This document shows, one piece after another, positions 25,877 through 34,375 of a stretch of 64,000 bases of DNA. Every line of letters starts with the position of its first letter. Positions within the stretch are counted from its first letter, which is position 1. The DNA is from Qipengyuania proteolytica (lineage in GTDB: Bacteria; Pseudomonadota; Alphaproteobacteria; Sphingomonadales; Sphingomonadaceae). The translations under genes were made by a program, and so were the position numbers. The notes under the pieces are model-generated. The model was given only the letters and a program-made list of their open reading frames with translations. It had not been told where the DNA came from and did not search any database. The stretch lies in contig NZ_JAIGNN010000001.1 of NCBI RefSeq assembly GCF_019711565.1, forward strand, positions 868,001 to 932,000. The letters are read 5' to 3'.

Positions 25877-26517
25877 CCTTCCTGCTCCCTTGTGAACCAT
25901 TCTCCCGGCGCCGCACCTGCGAATATCTGGTCGAGTTCCGTGCTGGCCTGCCGCAGCAAGGGCTCTCCGCTGTGCCAGTCTGCGGGCACGAGCGCATCGG
26001 TCGTATCGGCAGCCTGCAGCGCATCGAGCAGGCGCAGCATTTCGGGGATCGAGCGCCCGACATTGGCGGGATAGGTCGTGATGGCGCGGATCACGCCGTC
26101 GGGGTCGATGAAATAGGTGCTGCGGATGGTGGCGCTGTCGGCGTCTTCGCTGCCGATCATGCCATAGGCCCGGCCGATGACCATGGTCGGATCCTCAACG
26201 ACGGGAAAGCGCACCTCGACCCCGAAAGTATCGCGGATCAGCCGCAGCCAGGCGAGGTGGGAAAACAGGCTGTCGACCGAAAGGCCGATCAGCGTGCAGT
26301 TGCGGTCGGCGAAATCCCGCTCGCGGCGCGCCAGGGCGACGAATTCCGTCGTACATACGGGTGTGAAGTCTGCCGGATGGGAGAAGAAAACGACCCAGCG
26401 GCCACGCAGCTCGTCGAGATCGACCGGACCGGACGTGCTGCGTGCGCTGAAGGCCGGGGCGCGATCGCCGATACGCAGGGGCGAGGTCGGGGCTGATCTC
26501 ACTGATCGTTCGTCCAT
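25873..26517 (-). CDS. Peroxiredoxin (AhpC/Prx6-like)
   Basis: A 214-residue thiol peroxidase. The peroxidatic Cys55 lies in HPADFTPVCTTEF, with the conserved Thr and Pro. RSTYFIDPDGVIRAI and the long C-terminal extension (about 165-214) fit the Prx6-like/1-Cys group; no clear resolving Cys is present, and the second Cys (about 78, RNCTLIG) is in the core. It reduces peroxides and perhaps persulfide-related oxidants. The ATG at 26517 has GGTGG upstream; GTG at 26526 is an alternative. It is the first gene of a two-gene leftward operon with the ArsR regulator, divergent from the sulfide-oxidation genes. Confidence 0.9.
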   Translation of the reverse strand: MDERSVRSAPTSPLRIGDRAPAFSARSTSGPVDLDELRGRWVVFFSHPADFTPVCTTEFVALARRERDFADRNCTLIGLSVDSLFSHLAWLRLIRDTFGVEVRFPVVEDPTMVIGRAYGMIGSEDADSATIRSTYFIDPDGVIRAITTYPANVGRSIPEMLRLLDALQAADTTDALVPADWHSGEPLLRQASTELDQIFAGAAPGEWFTREQEG

Positions 26518-26533
26518 GCCGTCCACCTAACAC

Positions 26534-26570
26534 TTGACACGACTCACTGCAAGACATATTCATAATATGT
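26534..26570 (+). promoter_or_regulatory. Divergent promoter with perfect 17-bp ArsR-type operator
   Basis: ACATATT-CAT-AATATGT (26554-26570) is a perfect AT-rich inverted repeat in GC-rich surroundings. A TTGACA hexamer (26534-26539) lies 17 bases upstream of TATTCA (26557-26562), a fair sigma-70-like pair for the rightward genes whose -10 would lie inside the palindrome. A repressor bound here would block it. Position between the ArsR-peroxiredoxin operon and the sulfur operon makes the ArsR protein the likely binder (inference). Confidence 0.7.
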
Positions 26571-26593
26571 GTAAATGAAATGCGGAGAGCGCC

Positions 26594-27526
26594 ATGACCG
26601 CCACCGACACTTCCCGCGACGCAGCGGCATGCCAGATCCAGCGGGCGATTGCCGATGAATCCCTGCGTCCGACGATCGCAGGATTCTTCGACGAAGCGAC
26701 GAATACCGTCACATATGTCGTGAGCGATCCCGAAAGCCGCGAGGCGGCGATCATCGACTCGGTCCTCGATTTCGAGGCAGCCTCCGGTCGCACGTCGAAC
26801 GGTTCGGCTGATCTCATTCTGGAATACATAGATAAGCAAAAGCTGAAAGTGACATGGCTTATCGAGACCCATGCCCATGCCGACCACATTTCCGCGGCAC
26901 CCTACCTGCAGGAAAAGGTCGGCGGGAAGCTGGCGATCGGCAAAGACATCGTGCGAGTGCAGGAAGTCTTCGGCAAGCTGTTCAACGCCGGGACCGATTT
27001 CGAACGTGACGGTTCGCAATTCGATCACCTGTTCGCGGATGGCGAAACCTTCTCGATCGGCAAGCTCGAAGGGATTGCGCTGCACGTCCCCGGCCACACG
27101 CCGGCGGACATGGCTTTCATCATCGGCGACGCGGCCTTTGTCGGCGACACGATCTTCATGCCCGATTTCGGCACTGCGCGGGCGGATTTTCCGGGCGGCG
27201 ACGCAGGGCAATTGTTCCGTTCGATCCGCCGGCTCCTGTCCCTCCCGGACGAAACGCGGCTGTTCCTGTGCCACGACTACAAGGCGCCGGGGCGTGACGA
27301 GTACGCCTGGGAAACGACCGTGAAGCAGCAGCGCGAGCACAATGTGCATGTGAAGGACGGCGTGACCGAGGCCGAATTCGTGGAAATGCGGACGAACCGC
27401 GACAAGACCCTGGCCATGCCGACGCTCATCATGCCGAGCGTACAGGTCAACATCCGCGGCGGTCGCCTGCCCGAGCCGGAGGATAACGGCGTATCCTACA
27501 TCAAGATACCGGTGAACGCCGTATGA
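26594..27526 (+). CDS. MBL-fold persulfide-dioxygenase-like protein (Blh C-domain type)
   Basis: A 310-residue metallo-beta-lactamase-fold protein. The metal motif is His93-Ala-His95-Ala-Asp97-His98 (ETHAHADHISA), with later ligands in HVPGHTPADM, GDTIFMPDFGTARADFPGGDA and LFLCHDYKAPGR. This pattern is that of ETHE1/Blh persulfide dioxygenases, which convert glutathione persulfide to sulfite and GSH using Fe(II) and O2. In classical Blh proteins the MBL domain is fused to a DUF442 domain; here that domain is a separate gene at 28393. GGAGAGCG precedes the ATG. It overlaps the permease gene by four bases (ATGA). Confidence 0.88.
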   Translation: MTATDTSRDAAACQIQRAIADESLRPTIAGFFDEATNTVTYVVSDPESREAAIIDSVLDFEAASGRTSNGSADLILEYIDKQKLKVTWLIETHAHADHISAAPYLQEKVGGKLAIGKDIVRVQEVFGKLFNAGTDFERDGSQFDHLFADGETFSIGKLEGIALHVPGHTPADMAFIIGDAAFVGDTIFMPDFGTARADFPGGDAGQLFRSIRRLLSLPDETRLFLCHDYKAPGRDEYAWETTVKQQREHNVHVKDGVTEAEFVEMRTNRDKTLAMPTLIMPSVQVNIRGGRLPEPEDNGVSYIKIPVNAV

Positions 27527-27969
27527 TCCTGCCCGGTTTTCCTGATGCACAGCCGCTCGAGGGGCTGCTCGGCGGGCTGCTGATCGGCCTCTCGGCAGCG
27601 ATCATGCTGCTGGGGCTGGGGCGGATTGCCGGCGTCTCCGGCATGTTCGCACGCGCGACCACGATCGAGGACGGCAGCCCGCCCTGGCCCATCGCCGCCC
27701 TGTTTGTGGGCGGGCTGGTGCTCGGTGCGATCGTCTATCGCCTGGTCCTGGGCCCGGTCGAGGCGGCCTATCCGCCGGGCTGGGGCTGGTTGGCCGTGGG
27801 CGGTTTGCTGGTCGGTTTCGGCACGCGCCTAGGTTCGGGCTGCACCAGCGGCCACGGCGTCTGTGGCATGTCGCGCCTTTCGCCCCGTTCGCTCGTCGCG
27901 ACCGCGACCTTCATCCTGGCGGGCATGGCCACGGTGGCCGTCGTCAACATGCTCGGGGGAGGTTGGTGA
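27523..27969 (+). CDS. YeeE/YedE-family sulfur-compound permease, first half
   Basis: A 148-residue integral membrane protein with about four helices. It carries the family's glycine/cysteine motif GFGTRLGSGCTSGHGVCGMSRL (about 103-124), whose cysteines relay sulfur compounds in TsuA-type thiosulfate transporters. It is half the size of full YeeE and pairs with the next gene, which supplies the other half. The ATGA overlap with the MBL gene and TGATG junction with its partner show an operon. The likely cargo is thiosulfate, polysulfide or persulfide (inference). Confidence 0.85.
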   Translation: MILPGFPDAQPLEGLLGGLLIGLSAAIMLLGLGRIAGVSGMFARATTIEDGSPPWPIAALFVGGLVLGAIVYRLVLGPVEAAYPPGWGWLAVGGLLVGFGTRLGSGCTSGHGVCGMSRLSPRSLVATATFILAGMATVAVVNMLGGGW

Positions 27970-28379
27970 TGCGGCTGTTCCTTGCGCTTCTTTCTGGCGC
28001 CATCTTCGGCTTCGGCCTTGCGCTGTCCGGCATGATGGACCCGGGGCGCGTGCGCGGTTTCCTCGACGTCTTCGGGGCGTGGGACCCGACGCTCGCCTTC
28101 GTGATGGGCGGCGCGGTGCTGGTCATGGCGGTGACCTGGGTCGTCCAGCGCCGCATGACGCGGCCGGCCTTCGCGGTCGAATTCAACCTGCCCGGCACCC
28201 AGCTGCTCGATGCAAGGCTGATCGGCGGTTCGGCCATGTTCGGCGTCGGCTGGGGCCTGTCGGGCCTGTGTCCGGGGCCGGCAGTCGCCTCGCTGGCGAC
28301 CGCGTTCCTCCCTGCCGCGATTTTTGTCGGATCGATGACCGCCGGGATTTTCCTGCATCGCATCGTCACGCGGGGCTGA
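27969..28379 (+). CDS. YeeE/YedE-like (DUF6691) permease, second half
   Basis: A 136-residue membrane protein with about four helices. It has FGLALSGMMDPGRVRGFLDVFGAWDPTLA and FGVGWGLSGLCPGPA, the mirrored motif with its Cys that completes the pore of the half-size permease encoded upstream. The ATG shares its A with the preceding TGA stop (TGATG). Two-gene permeases of this kind are typically found beside Blh/persulfide dioxygenase genes and BigR-type repressors, as here. Confidence 0.87.
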   Translation: MRLFLALLSGAIFGFGLALSGMMDPGRVRGFLDVFGAWDPTLAFVMGGAVLVMAVTWVVQRRMTRPAFAVEFNLPGTQLLDARLIGGSAMFGVGWGLSGLCPGPAVASLATAFLPAAIFVGSMTAGIFLHRIVTRG

Positions 28380-28392
28380 AGGAGGCTGGTCC

Positions 28393-28725
28393 ATGCAAAT
28401 CGAGAAACTCTCCGATGCCCTGTCGGTAACCGGACAGGTCGATCCCGCTGAAACCGAGGCCATTGCGAAGCTCGGTTTCCGCTCCCTGATCTGCAATCGG
28501 CCGGATGGCGAGCAATCTGACCAGCCGAGTTGGAGCGCGGTTGAAGCTGCTGCGCGGAAAGCGGGCCTCGAAACGCGCCACATCCCGGTTGGTGGGGAAC
28601 TGACGATCGAGGACCAGACGGAGGTCTTCGCCGCCGCACTCGCGCAAATGCCAAAGCCGATCCTCGCCTTTTGCCGCACGGGCAACCGGTCGACACAATT
28701 GTACCGGGCGCAGGGAGAGGCCTGA
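28393..28725 (+). CDS. DUF442 / TIGR01244 sulfur-metabolism phosphatase-like protein
   Basis: A 110-residue protein of the DUF442 family, with LSVTGQVDPAETEAIAKLGFRSLICNRPDGE near the N-terminus. A phosphatase-like loop CRTGNRS starts at Cys94; the Arg is one residue closer than in the HCxxGxxR signature of tyrosine phosphatases. In Blh proteins this domain is fused N-terminally to the persulfide dioxygenase. Recent literature treats it as a sulfur-handling or rhodanese-like module; which activity applies is uncertain. GAAGGAGG precedes the ATG, and sqr starts one base after the stop codon. Confidence 0.87.
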   Translation: MQIEKLSDALSVTGQVDPAETEAIAKLGFRSLICNRPDGEQSDQPSWSAVEAAARKAGLETRHIPVGGELTIEDQTEVFAAALAQMPKPILAFCRTGNRSTQLYRAQGEA

Positions 28726-28726
28726 C

Positions 28727-29950
28727 ATGACGAATTCCCCGCACCACACCATCGTGATCGCGGGCGGCGGCTCGGCCGGGATAGCCACCGCCGCATCGCT
28801 GCTCCACCGCCGCGCCGGGCTCGACATCGCGGTGATCGAACCGCGGGAGCAGCATTACTACCAGCCCGGCTGGACGATGGTCGGCGGCGGGGTTTTCGAC
28901 AAGGAAGAAACCTGTCGCAGCGAAGCTTCGGTCATGCCCGAGGCGGTGACCTGGATCAAAACGGCCGTGTCGGGCTTCGATCCCGATGCCAAGACGGTGG
29001 CTCTGCAGGATGGCAGCACCGTAACCTACGACCTGCTGATCGTCGCCATGGGCAACCGCCTGGCGTGGGAAGAGATCGCGGGGCTGGAGGAAACGCTCGG
29101 CCGCAACGGCGTCACCTCGAACTATCGCTACGATCTCGCGCCCTACACCTGGGAGCTGGTCCAGAGGACACGCACGGGCCGCGCTCTGTTCACCCAGCCG
29201 CCGATGCCGATCAAATGCGCCGGCGCGCCGCAGAAGGCGATGTACCTGTCCTGCTCCGAATGGGAGACACGCGGGGTCCTCAAGGATATCGAGGTCGAAT
29301 TTCACAACCAGGGAGGCGTGCTGTTCGGGGTCGAGGCCTATGTGCCGGCATTGATGGAGTATGTCGCGCGTTACGGCATCCAGCTCAGGCTCGGCTCGAA
29401 CCTCGTGCGGGTCGACGGCGCGGCGCAGAAAGCCTGGTTCGCCACGGCCGACGGCGAGGTCGAGCGAAGCTTCGACATGCTGCACGTCTGCCCGCCGCAG
29501 AAGGGTCATGCGGTCGTCGCGGCGAGCCCGCTCGCCAACGAGGCTGGCTATGCCGACGTCGATCAGCACAGCCTGCGCCATGTGAAATATCCCGAGGTCT
29601 TCGCGCTCGGCGATTGCAGCAGCACGCCCAATGCCAAGACCATGGCCGCCGCGCGCAAGCAGGCGCCCGTGGCGGCGATCAATGTGCTTGCAGTGCTGGA
29701 TGGCAAGGCACCCACCGCCGCATACGACGGCTACGGAAGTTGCCCGCTGACGGTGGAGAACGGCAAGATCGTGCTGGCCGAGTTCACCTATGGCGGAAAG
29801 CTGGCACCGAGTTTCCCGAGCTGGCTGATCGACGGCACCAAGCCCTCGCGGCTGGCGTGGAAGCTCAAGGCGGATGTGCTGCCCGCGATCTACTGGAACG
29901 CGATGCTCAAGGGCCGCGAATGGCTCGCCAAGCCAACCGGAATGGCCTGA
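28727..29950 (+). CDS. sqr: Sulfide:quinone oxidoreductase, SQOR (type II)-like
   Basis: A 407-residue FAD enzyme that oxidises sulfide to a persulfide and reduces quinone. It has a Rossmann loop IVIAGGGSAGIATAASLL, a second site LLIVAMGNRLAW, and the two catalytic cysteines found in mitochondrial SQOR: Cys164 in KCAGAPQKAMYLSC and Cys296 in ALGDCSSTPNAKT. The C-terminal amphipathic region (LAWKLKADVLPAIYWNAMLKGREW) would dock it on the membrane. It feeds persulfide to the MBL dioxygenase encoded at 26594 and electrons to the quinone pool used by the bd oxidase downstream. Confidence 0.93.
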   Translation: MTNSPHHTIVIAGGGSAGIATAASLLHRRAGLDIAVIEPREQHYYQPGWTMVGGGVFDKEETCRSEASVMPEAVTWIKTAVSGFDPDAKTVALQDGSTVTYDLLIVAMGNRLAWEEIAGLEETLGRNGVTSNYRYDLAPYTWELVQRTRTGRALFTQPPMPIKCAGAPQKAMYLSCSEWETRGVLKDIEVEFHNQGGVLFGVEAYVPALMEYVARYGIQLRLGSNLVRVDGAAQKAWFATADGEVERSFDMLHVCPPQKGHAVVAASPLANEAGYADVDQHSLRHVKYPEVFALGDCSSTPNAKTMAAARKQAPVAAINVLAVLDGKAPTAAYDGYGSCPLTVENGKIVLAEFTYGGKLAPSFPSWLIDGTKPSRLAWKLKADVLPAIYWNAMLKGREWLAKPTGMA

Positions 29951-29957
29951 AAACGAA

Positions 29958-31712
29958 ATGCTTCAACGCTATTTCCCGATCCTCGAATGGGGCCGGACCT
30001 ACAACGGCACGGTTCTGACCAACGATCTTGTTGCGGCGGTGATCGTGACAATCATGCTGATCCCGCAGAGCCTCGCCTATGCGCTGCTCGCTGGACTTCC
30101 GCCCGTCGTCGGTCTGTATGCCTCGATCCTTCCGCTGGTTGCCTATGCCATTTTCGGGACGAGCCGGACGCTCGCGGTCGGGCCGGTCGCGGTGGTCAGC
30201 CTGATGACGGCGAGCGCAGCCGGAGCGGTCGCGGCGCAGGGGACGCCCGCATATCTCGAAGCGGCCATCACGCTGGCCGCGCTATCGGGCATCATGCTGG
30301 CAGTGCTGGGCCTGCTGCGGGCCGGATTCCTCGCCAATCTGCTCTCCCATCCGGTGGTCAGCGGCTTCATCACCGCGAGCGGCCTGCTGATCGCGACCAG
30401 CCAGCTCAAGCACATCCTCGGGATCAAGGCGGGCGGGGACAACTGGCCGGAAATGCTGGGTTCGCTCGCCACGTCGATCGGCGACACGAACCCGTGGACG
30501 CTGGCCATCGGCGTGCCTGCGACGCTGTTCCTCTTCTGGGTGCGCGTGGGAGCGAAGCCCGCCCTCCAGCGCCTCGGCCTCAAGCCCCGCGCCGCCGATA
30601 TCGTCGCCAAGGCGGGACCGGTCGTGGCCGTGGCTCTGACGATCCTCGCCGCGATCGCCTTCGATCTCGAAGGACGCGGTGTCGCGCTGGTGGGCGAGGT
30701 GCCGCAGGGCCTGCCGCCCTTTGCGGTCCCCTCGACCGATCTCGACCTGATCCGGCAGCTGTGGGTGCCGGCGCTGCTGATCTCGATCATCGGCTTCGTC
30801 GAAAGCGTCTCGGTCGCGCGTACGCTCGCCGCCAAGCGGCGCCAGCGGATTTCGCCTGACCAGGAACTCGTCGGCCTCGGCGCGGCCAACATCGCCAGCG
30901 CCTTTTCCGGCGGCTATCCGGTAACCGGTGGCTTCGCCCGTTCGGCGGTCAATTTCGACGCCGGGGCGGAGACGCCTGCGGCAGGGGCCTATACCGCCGT
31001 CGGGATCGCCTTGGCCTCGCTCTTCCTGACCCCGCTGCTCTACTCGCTCCCCATCGCGACGCTGGCTGCCACCATCATCGTCGCGGTGCTGAGCCTCGTC
31101 GACCTCAAGACACCGGGTCAGCTTTGGCGCTATTCCAAGGCCGACTTCGCCGCCCATATCGCGACCATCGGCATCACCCTGCTGGCGGGCGTGGAGCTGG
31201 GCGTGATCGCGGGCGTCGCGGTCGGCCTGCTGCTCTACCTCTGGGCCGCCTCGCGCCCGCATGCCGCGATTGTCGGCCGCGTGCCGGAGACCGAGCACTT
31301 CCGCAACATCGCGCGCCACAAGGTCTTCACCGCGCCGCACGTCCTCTCGATCCGGATCGACGAAAGCCTCACCTACCTCAACGCCCACTGGCTCGAGGAA
31401 TTCGTGATGGAGGAGGTCGCCGAGCATCCCGAGCTGCGCCACGTCATCCTCATGTGCAGCGCCGTCAACGCGATCGACGCTTCGGGCCTCGAGAGCCTCG
31501 AGGCGATCAACCACCGTCTCGCGGACGGCGGGATCAAGCTCCACCTCTCGGAGGTGAAGGGTCCGGTCATGGACCGGCTCGATCGGACGCACTTCGTCGA
31601 GGACCTGGGCGGCAAGGTCTACCTGTCACAGGCCAAGGCGTTCGCCGACGCGCTGGCCGACAACGGCGACGCCGACAGGCAGCCCGACGACCTTGCCCGC
31701 GGCATGATTTGA
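29958..31712 (+). CDS. SulP-family anion transporter with STAS domain
   Basis: A 584-residue SLC26/SulP protein with 12-14 membrane helices. The signature VAAVIVTIMLIPQSLAYALLAGLPPVVGLYAS covers residues 25-56, and the C-terminal STAS domain (about 440-555) has VLSIRIDESLTYLNAHWLEE and VILMCSAVNAIDASGLESL. Substrates include sulfate, bicarbonate or dicarboxylates. Its place directly after sqr suggests export or exchange of sulfite/sulfate, the products of sulfide oxidation (inference). The ATG at 29958, seven bases after the sqr stop codon, is used. Confidence 0.9.
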   Translation: MLQRYFPILEWGRTYNGTVLTNDLVAAVIVTIMLIPQSLAYALLAGLPPVVGLYASILPLVAYAIFGTSRTLAVGPVAVVSLMTASAAGAVAAQGTPAYLEAAITLAALSGIMLAVLGLLRAGFLANLLSHPVVSGFITASGLLIATSQLKHILGIKAGGDNWPEMLGSLATSIGDTNPWTLAIGVPATLFLFWVRVGAKPALQRLGLKPRAADIVAKAGPVVAVALTILAAIAFDLEGRGVALVGEVPQGLPPFAVPSTDLDLIRQLWVPALLISIIGFVESVSVARTLAAKRRQRISPDQELVGLGAANIASAFSGGYPVTGGFARSAVNFDAGAETPAAGAYTAVGIALASLFLTPLLYSLPIATLAATIIVAVLSLVDLKTPGQLWRYSKADFAAHIATIGITLLAGVELGVIAGVAVGLLLYLWAASRPHAAIVGRVPETEHFRNIARHKVFTAPHVLSIRIDESLTYLNAHWLEEFVMEEVAEHPELRHVILMCSAVNAIDASGLESLEAINHRLADGGIKLHLSEVKGPVMDRLDRTHFVEDLGGKVYLSQAKAFADALADNGDADRQPDDLARGMI

Positions 31713-31784
31713 TGCACCTTCATGCAACAAATCGTGCGCACAAGGCATTCGCCGAGAACGCGCTGAAACTGTAGGACCGTCGGC

Positions 31785-33245
31785 ATGTTCGACCATCTCG
31801 ACGCGCTCGTCCTGGCCCGCATCCAGTTTGCCTTCACGGTCAGCTTCCACTTCATCTTCCCGTCCTTCTCGATCGGTCTGGCGAGCTATCTTGCGGTGCT
31901 TGAGGGGTTGTGGCTGAAAACCGGCAAGCCGATCTATCTCGACCTGTTCAAATACTGGCTGAAGATCTTCGCCATCGCCTTCGCGATGGGCGTGGTGAGC
32001 GGGATCGTCATGTCCTACCAGTTCGGCACCAACTGGTCGGTGTTCTCCGACGTCGCCGGGCCGGTGATCGGACCGCTGATGGCCTATGAGGTGCTGACTG
32101 CCTTCTTCCTCGAAGCGGGGTTTCTCGGTGTCATGCTGTTCGGTATGGAGCGGGTGGGCAGGAAGCTGCATTTCGCTGCCACGCTGATGGTGGCGCTCGG
32201 CACGTTCGTCAGCGCCTTCTGGATCCTTTCGGTCAATAGCTGGATGCAGACGCCGACCGGATACGAGATCGCCGCGAATGGACAATATATGCCGGGCGAG
32301 AGCTGGCTGGCGATCATCTTCAACCCGAGCTTCCCCTATCGCTTGGTGCACACGGTGCTGGCAGCCTATCTCACCACCGCCTTCGTCGTCGGCGGGGTCG
32401 GGGCCTGGCACCTGCTCAAGGACCGCGCGAACCTGCATGCACGCAAGATGTTCTCGATGGCGATGTGGATGGCCGCGCTGGTCGTGCCGGTGCAGATTTT
32501 CGCGGGTGACATGCACGGGCTCAACACGCTCGAGCACCAGCCGCAGAAGGTCATGGCGATGGAGGGGCATTACGAAAGCCACCCCGACGGCGCGCCGCTC
32601 TACCTGTTCGGCATCCCGAACGACAAGGAGCAGCGGCTCGACTTTGCGGTCGGGATCCCCAAGCTGTCGAGCCTGATCCTGAAGCACGATCTCGACGCGC
32701 CGCTCGCAGGCCTGGACACGATTCCCGACGACGAGCAGCCGCCGGTCGGCATCGTGTTCTGGTCGTTCCGCATCATGGTCGGCATCGGCTTCGCAATGCT
32801 GGGCGTCGGGGCGTGGAGCCTGTTCGCGCGATACCGCAAGAAACTCTTCGACTGGAGCTGGCTGCACCGTGCGGCGGTGGCAATGGGGCCGAGTGGGTTC
32901 GTCGCCGTCATTGCCGGCTGGATCACGACCGAAGTCGGCCGCCAGCCTTATGTCATCTACAACCTGCTGCGCACCGCCGACGCGGCCAGTCCGCTCGACG
33001 CGCCGGCTGTCGCCACGTCGCTGATTGCCTTCGTGCTCGTCTACTTCGCCGTCTTCGGGGCGGGCGTGTGGTATATCCTGCACCTCATGCACAATCCGCC
33101 GCATGCCGGTGAATACGGCGTCAAGCGCGGCGACAAGGGGCCGATCCGGACAGCCGGGATCACCCCGGGGCCGACACAGGATCCGACCGACGAGACCAGC
33201 CGCGATCTGGCCGGATCCAAGCAGGAGCCGGAGGACGCACCATGA
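31785..33245 (+). CDS. cydA: Cytochrome bd quinol oxidase subunit I, CIO-like
   Basis: A 486-residue subunit I. His22 in FAFTVSFHFIFP corresponds to a heme b595 ligand; further heme-ligand regions are LVHTVLAAYLTTAFVVGG and MAMWMAALVVPVQIFAGDMHG. The quinol loop is short, as in cyanide-insensitive oxidases (CioA) of Pseudomonas and many alphaproteobacteria, compared with about 520 residues for E. coli CydA. bd oxidases keep working in sulfide, which poisons heme-copper oxidases; this is established. Location right after sqr/SulP therefore makes physiological sense. It overlaps cydB by four bases. Confidence 0.95.
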   Translation: MFDHLDALVLARIQFAFTVSFHFIFPSFSIGLASYLAVLEGLWLKTGKPIYLDLFKYWLKIFAIAFAMGVVSGIVMSYQFGTNWSVFSDVAGPVIGPLMAYEVLTAFFLEAGFLGVMLFGMERVGRKLHFAATLMVALGTFVSAFWILSVNSWMQTPTGYEIAANGQYMPGESWLAIIFNPSFPYRLVHTVLAAYLTTAFVVGGVGAWHLLKDRANLHARKMFSMAMWMAALVVPVQIFAGDMHGLNTLEHQPQKVMAMEGHYESHPDGAPLYLFGIPNDKEQRLDFAVGIPKLSSLILKHDLDAPLAGLDTIPDDEQPPVGIVFWSFRIMVGIGFAMLGVGAWSLFARYRKKLFDWSWLHRAAVAMGPSGFVAVIAGWITTEVGRQPYVIYNLLRTADAASPLDAPAVATSLIAFVLVYFAVFGAGVWYILHLMHNPPHAGEYGVKRGDKGPIRTAGITPGPTQDPTDETSRDLAGSKQEPEDAP

Positions 33246-34243
33246 CGTTCGACCTGACCACGATCTGGGCGTTCATCATCGCCTTCGCCGTCTTCGCCTA
33301 TGTGGTGATGGACGGGTTCGACCTCGGCATCGGCATCCTCTTCCCGACCTTCGATCCGGGGCCAGAGCGCGACCGCGCGATGAACTCCATCGCGCCGGTG
33401 TGGGACGGGAACGAGACCTGGCTGGTCTTGGGCGGGGGCGGTTTGTTCGCTGCCTTTCCGCTGGCCTATGCCGTGATCCTGCCCGCGACCTATCCGCTCG
33501 TCATCGCGATGTTGCTGGGCCTCGTCTTCCGTGGAGTCGCCTTCGAATACCGCTGGCGCGATCCGGGGCACCGGCGCCTGTGGGACGCGGCCTTCACCGG
33601 CGGGTCCTTCGTGGCGGCAATGGCGCAAGGGATGACGCTCGGCGCGTTGCTGCAGGGGATCGAGGTCACCGACCGCGCCTATTCGGGCAGCTGGTTCGAC
33701 TGGCTCACGCCCTACACGCTCATGACCGGAGTAGGCACGGTCGCCGGCTACGCGCTGCTCGGCGCGACCTGGCTGGTCTGGAAGCTCGATGGCGAGGGGC
33801 AGGCGCATGCCCGCCAGCTCGGCATCAGGGCAGCCTGGGCGACGCTGCTGCTGATGGGGGCTGTCAGCCTCTACAACATCTTCCTCAACGCCGACTATGC
33901 CGCCCGCTGGCTGAGCGCGCCGGAGATCTATTTCGCCGCGCCCGTGCCCATCGTGACCGCGATCGTCGCATTGTCGCTGCTGCGCGCGCTCAAGGCCGAA
34001 CGCAACAGCAAGCCCTTCTGGCTGTCCATCGCTCTGTTCTTCTTCGGGATGGCGGGCCTCGGCGTGACCATGTGGCCCTATGTCGTCCCGCCGGGCATCA
34101 CCATCTGGGACGCCGCCGCACCCGAGCGCAGCCAGGTGTTCATGCTGGTCGGCGTCGCGATCACCATGCCGCTCATCATCGCCTATACCGCCTGGGCCTA
34201 TTGGGTCTTCCGCGGCAAGGTGGGCCACGAGGGCTATCATTGA
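33242..34243 (+). CDS. cydB: Cytochrome bd quinol oxidase subunit II
   Basis: A 333-residue polytopic subunit with about eight helices. N-terminal FVVMDGFDLGIGIL-type sequence (YVVMDGFDLGIGILFPTF) and VWDGNETWLVLGGGGLFAAFP are the family markers; the acidic residues there belong to the proton path. It pairs with the CIO-like subunit I encoded upstream (ATGA overlap). A DUF2474 micro-gene starts at its stop codon (TGATG). Length is slightly below E. coli CydB (379), as usual for CioB. Confidence 0.95.
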   Translation: MTFDLTTIWAFIIAFAVFAYVVMDGFDLGIGILFPTFDPGPERDRAMNSIAPVWDGNETWLVLGGGGLFAAFPLAYAVILPATYPLVIAMLLGLVFRGVAFEYRWRDPGHRRLWDAAFTGGSFVAAMAQGMTLGALLQGIEVTDRAYSGSWFDWLTPYTLMTGVGTVAGYALLGATWLVWKLDGEGQAHARQLGIRAAWATLLLMGAVSLYNIFLNADYAARWLSAPEIYFAAPVPIVTAIVALSLLRALKAERNSKPFWLSIALFFFGMAGLGVTMWPYVVPPGITIWDAAAPERSQVFMLVGVAITMPLIIAYTAWAYWVFRGKVGHEGYH

Positions 34244-34365
34244 TGGCCGCCGAAACGCCCGGGCCGCTGTGGAAGCGGCTCGCCTGGATGGCAGCGATCT
34301 GGGCGGCGAGCGTGGCCGTGCTGGGTGCGGTCGGCGGTCTTATCCGCTGGTGGCTGATGCCTTGA
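34243..34365 (+). CDS. DUF2474 micro-protein, bd-oxidase accessory peptide
   Basis: A 40-residue single-helix peptide: a polar start (MAAETPGPLWKRLAWM) then AAIWAASVAVLGAVGGLIRWW. Its ATG shares the last A of the cydB stop codon (TGATG). DUF2474 peptides sit after cioAB-type genes and are thought to play the role of CydX/CbdX, which bind subunit I and stabilise the heme pocket; the role is inferred from the family. It is too short for many gene callers. The convergent decarboxylase-like gene ends ten bases beyond its stop codon. Confidence 0.85.
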   Translation: MAAETPGPLWKRLAWMAAIWAASVAVLGAVGGLIRWWLMP

Positions 34366-34375
34366 CGTCGCTGCG

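Noticed and set aside
31713-31784. Possible FNR-like site TTGATGCACCTTCATGCAA before cydA
   Set aside because: The halves do not match TTGAT-N4-ATCAA and the symmetry is poor, so oxygen control through FNR is not supported.
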